This document shows positions 61,647 through 64,000 of a stretch of DNA of 64,000 bases, piece by piece. This stretch comes from Bradyrhizobium hereditatis (GTDB lineage Bacteria > Pseudomonadota > Alphaproteobacteria > Rhizobiales > Xanthobacteraceae), in contig NZ_JAGKJK010000005.1 of assembly GCF_020329435.1 (NCBI RefSeq), positions 62,001 through 126,000 on the forward strand. Direction: 5' to 3'. Under the pieces are notes generated by a model. It was given only the letters and a program-made list of their open reading frames with translations. It had not been told where the DNA came from and ran no database searches. The position numbers and the translations under genes are program-made. Every line of letters begins with the position of its first letter. The first letter of the stretch is position 1.

Positions 61647-62747
61647 CTAGGACTTCCTGACATTCTCGAACGCGCGCGCCATTGCGAACCAGAGCGGCTT
61701 CTTCTGCATCGATGAATCAAACGGCAGCGGCCGTGGCAGGCGCTGCGCCAGAGGATCCTTCTTCTTCGCCGCATCGGTATAGAACGAATAGTTGTCGGCC
61801 AGTTCCCAGGCGATCACCACCTTGACCGCGGGAACGCGCAGCGCGTTCTTCAGATATTTCTCGGCCGTCTCCGCAATCATGGCATCGCGGGTCGCTATGT
61901 CGTCCGGGAAGGTGTCGTCACGCACGTCGAATTCGGTCAGATAGATATCGACGCCGCGTGCGGCGAGCGCGTGAAGGAATTCGGCAAAGCGTCCGGGGTC
62001 GTGCGGATAGCGCGGCTGCAGGTGGCTCTGCAGTCCGACGGCATGCAGCGGCACGCCGGCATGTTTCAGTTCATCGACCAGCTGCAGCAAGCCGCGGCGA
62101 ACCGCGAGGCCGACGTCGTCGTCGCGCTCACTCTGGGCTTCGTTGAGAACCAATTTGGTCGTGCGATCGACCGCCGCCACCCGCTCGAACGCGCGGCGCA
62201 CATAGCCGGTACCGAACGTCTCGTACCACGGACCGAGTCGGTAACCGCCGGGCGCCTTGTGCCCCGGCCAGAACGGTTCGTTGACAACATCCCATGAGTG
62301 CAACTTGCCGACATAACGGGCAGCCACTTCGTCGATATAGGAATCGAAAAACCGCTCACGCTCGGCGCTGCTCATGCTCTTGATCCATTGCGGAACCCAT
62401 TCGTTCCAGATCAGGCAATGGCCGCGCATCGGAAGCTTGTTGCCTGCACAAAATTGCAGCAGACGATCCGCGCTCTCGAATCGTTTCGGCCCCGGCTGCG
62501 GCGCGATGGTTCCCATTTTCATCGCCACATCCGTGGTCACGATGCGCGTCTGCGTCTGATAGAGCTCGCGATAGGCGCGGTCCTTGTCGATAACAGGCCC
62601 CGCCGCCGCGCCGAACAGGATTCCATTGCGGGCCGCAATCGCGCCGAGACTCTGCGCTGGCTGCGCGGCGAACACCTTGTTCTCGCATGGCGCAACACTT
62701 GCTCCCGCGATGAGAGCGAGTGCGCTTCGCCTCGACCACTGCTGCAT
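61647..62747 (-). CDS. Secreted GH10-family glycanase (endo-beta-1,4-xylanase fold)
   Basis: A 366-residue glycoside hydrolase. The N-terminus SRRSALALIAGASVAPC looks like a twin-arginine or lipoprotein-like export signal, cut near residues 20-28. The TIM-barrel has GHCLIWNEWVPQW, the acid/base Glu157 in SWDVVNEP, and the nucleophile Glu272 in YLTEFDV, so both catalytic residues are present. It is the only minus-strand gene within the plus-strand arm. The likely substrate is the polymer made by this locus rather than plant xylan; this is inference. Confidence 0.92.
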   Translation of the reverse strand: MQQWSRRSALALIAGASVAPCENKVFAAQPAQSLGAIAARNGILFGAAAGPVIDKDRAYRELYQTQTRIVTTDVAMKMGTIAPQPGPKRFESADRLLQFCAGNKLPMRGHCLIWNEWVPQWIKSMSSAERERFFDSYIDEVAARYVGKLHSWDVVNEPFWPGHKAPGGYRLGPWYETFGTGYVRRAFERVAAVDRTTKLVLNEAQSERDDDVGLAVRRGLLQLVDELKHAGVPLHAVGLQSHLQPRYPHDPGRFAEFLHALAARGVDIYLTEFDVRDDTFPDDIATRDAMIAETAEKYLKNALRVPAVKVVIAWELADNYSFYTDAAKKKDPLAQRLPRPLPFDSSMQKKPLWFAMARAFENVRKS

Positions 62748-62945
62748 AGCTGATCTCCATCATGTGAATGCTTCGTCGCCATGTGCCGACATTCGCAATG
62801 CGACATCGCCATCGTTGCGACGCATTAGTTCGATTTCGTGACGATGCTGGTCGAGAAGTTTGGCGCGTAGTTCCAAAGCGACGAGCAACGTCGATGCTTC
62901 AAACGTGAATGCGTCTCTCTTTCAAATCATCATCAGGAGATCGAC

Positions 62946-63740
62946 TTGTCGGAACCGCAAGCGCAGTTGCAACCAAGCCTCACAGTCGACGGCATAACCA
63001 TCAATGTTCCCACACTTCCGGAAGCGGTCTCGTCAATCGTGTCAGCCGCGCAACATGGCGACAACTTCAGCGTCTGCACGCTCAATCTCGATCACGTCGT
63101 GCAATTGCAGCAACACGCCAACTTTCGCGCCGCTTATCGTCGTGCCCGATTTGTCACAGCTGACGGGTTCCCGATCGTCGTGCTGAGTCGCCTCATGGGC
63201 ACGCGAATCGAGCGAACGACCGGCGCCGATCTCGTCGAGCCGGTCTGCGCCGAGGCGCGCAAGAAAGGACTCTCCGTCTTTCTGTTGGGTGCAAACGATC
63301 GCACCCTGCAAGTGACAGCGCAGCGTTTGTCGGAGCGATTCAAGGGATTGCAGATCGCAGGACGCTTTGCGCCTGGACCCGGGTTTGATCCCTATTCCAG
63401 TGAAGCCGATACAGCAATCGAAAGGATTCGCGCCTCGGGCGCCAAACTCTGCTTCGTGGCGCTCGGCGCGCCACGGCAAGAACTGTTCGCGGCACGATGT
63501 CTCGACGAGCTGAATGGAACAGGCGTGTTGTGCATCGGAGCTGCGCTCGATTTCATCGCCGGCACACAAAGCCGCGCGCCGTCAATTGCGCGCAAGACAG
63601 GGCTTGAATGGGCGTGGCGCATGCTGCGCGAGCCGCGGCGGCTCGGCCCCCGCTATATCAAATGCGTGACGGTTGTTCCGCGTCTCGTCGCACGAACCAT
63701 TCCGCAAATCGTCCAGGCACGCATGAGGAAAGCGGCATGA
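62946..63740 (+). CDS. WecG/TagA/GumM-family glycosyltransferase (GT26)
   Basis: A 264-residue enzyme that extends a lipid-linked oligosaccharide. The start is TTG at 62946, backed by AGGAG. Motifs: TADG (71-74), FLLGAND, GAPRQE (174-179) and GAALDFIAG (about 198-206). There is no signal peptide; the basic C-terminus may bind the membrane. In xanthan synthesis the family member GumM adds a beta-1,4-glucose. It overlaps the next gene by four bases. Confidence 0.93.
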   Translation: MSEPQAQLQPSLTVDGITINVPTLPEAVSSIVSAAQHGDNFSVCTLNLDHVVQLQQHANFRAAYRRARFVTADGFPIVVLSRLMGTRIERTTGADLVEPVCAEARKKGLSVFLLGANDRTLQVTAQRLSERFKGLQIAGRFAPGPGFDPYSSEADTAIERIRASGAKLCFVALGAPRQELFAARCLDELNGTGVLCIGAALDFIAGTQSRAPSIARKTGLEWAWRMLREPRRLGPRYIKCVTVVPRLVARTIPQIVQARMRKAA

Positions 63741-64000
63741 CTTCAACTTTGACCCTCGCGCTACGGGCGCGCAACGCCAACCGGATCAAGCCGCGTTATC
63801 AGATTTGCCTGATCCATCCCTTCGACCCCCGCGGCGAGAAGGTCGGCGGGCTCGAAACATACATCCGCGACTTCATAACCTTCCATCCTACCGATACCGA
63901 TATTCTCTTCATCGGCGTCGACTCCACGGGCGAGCTGGAGCTGGGACAGCTTCATCGCCTGACCTTCCGCGGCCGCGGCTTCGACTTTCTTCCCATCCTG
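63737..64000 (+). CDS. Glycosyltransferase, N-terminal fragment (cut by window end)
   Basis: The ATG at 63737 overlaps the GT26 stop (ATGA). Eighty-eight residues are visible: RYQICLIHPFDPRGEKVGGLETYIRDF followed by an alternating strand-helix pattern. The glycine-rich GGLETY turn is characteristic of the acceptor domain of GT4-type GT-B enzymes. The catalytic part lies outside the window. Confidence 0.8.
   Translation, partial: MTSTLTLALRARNANRIKPRYQICLIHPFDPRGEKVGGLETYIRDFITFHPTDTDILFIGVDSTGELELGQLHRLTFRGRGFDFLPIL

Noticed and set aside
1..64000. CRISPR arrays, insertion sequences, prophage genes, tRNA and rRNA genes
   Set aside because: I looked for regularly spaced repeats, transposase or integrase motifs, cloverleaf-like stems with CCA-adjacent ends and rRNA signatures and saw none.

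Overview
The window reads as a chromosomal segment of a GC-rich alphaproteobacterium, most likely Bradyrhizobium or a close relative in the Nitrobacteraceae. The reasons are an ornithine decarboxylase preceded by a speF-type leader, a Blastochloris-like homospermidine synthase, palindromic intergenic repeats of a style I associate with Bradyrhizobium, and a rhizobial-type exopolysaccharide locus. I saw no rRNA, tRNA, insertion sequence, phage gene or CRISPR array.

Layout. 1-5.1 kb: polyamine block (structured leader RNA, ornithine decarboxylase, GNAT, RidA-like protein, homospermidine synthase, small lipoprotein). 5.1-11.5 kb, minus strand: acetoacetate decarboxylase, a complete branched-chain-amino-acid/aromatic-type ABC importer (livFGMH plus binding protein) and an intradiol ring-cleavage dioxygenase, which together suggest uptake and catabolism of an aromatic or organic acid. 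11.7-12.9 kb: a proline-rich membrane protein and an MgtC-family protein. 12.9-17.8 kb, minus strand: a zinc-acquisition operon behind a perfect Zur-like palindrome (His-rich mini-membrane protein, znuC, znuB, znuA, a CobW/ZNG-type GTPase with a His-rich loop, a WD40 protein). 18.2-20.9 kb: a second metal/ion group (CDF exporter, GDCCVxC protein, a permease split into two half-size genes, fluoride channel). 21-27.8 kb: housekeeping and stress genes (sodB, GNAT, MATE, DUF2147, DUF3095, htpG). 27.8-33.6 kb: type I secretion ATPase and adaptor divergent from an acidic, cysteine-free protein that may be its substrate. 33.8-36.8 kb: a cytochrome b561/ethylbenzene-dehydrogenase-haem-domain fusion with a 2Fe-2S flavoreductase. 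37-43.7 kb: a frameshifted GST, a metallo-hydrolase, gamma-glutamyltransferase and a copper amine oxidase, with a divergent FeaR-like AraC regulator.

43.7-64 kb is an exopolysaccharide locus. The minus-strand arm makes precursors and starts the repeat unit: UDP-glucuronate epimerase, UDP-glucose dehydrogenase, FkbM methyltransferase, GDP-mannose pyrophosphorylase/PMI, ExoY-type priming transferase. After an AT-richer intergenic region of about 0.5 kb, the plus-strand arm encodes a 47-residue membrane protein, a PPP-family phosphatase, a short GumB-like export lipid-face protein, a beta-barrel protein, a Wzc-type tyrosine autokinase, a Wzy-like polymerase, glycosyltransferases, two acyltransferases and a Wzx-like flippase. 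A secreted GH10 glycanase lies antisense within it, followed by a GumM-like GT26 enzyme and a GT-B glycosyltransferase cut by the window end. The gene content resembles the xanthan/acetan Wzx/Wzy systems more than succinoglycan.

I found no single spectacular new system. The best candidates for undescribed biology are the His-rich headpiece and WD40 tail of the Zur operon, the split-permease/GDCCVxC/CDF metal operon, the type I secretion pair with its non-RTX candidate substrate, and the orphan cytochrome b-EB_dh/flavoreductase pair.
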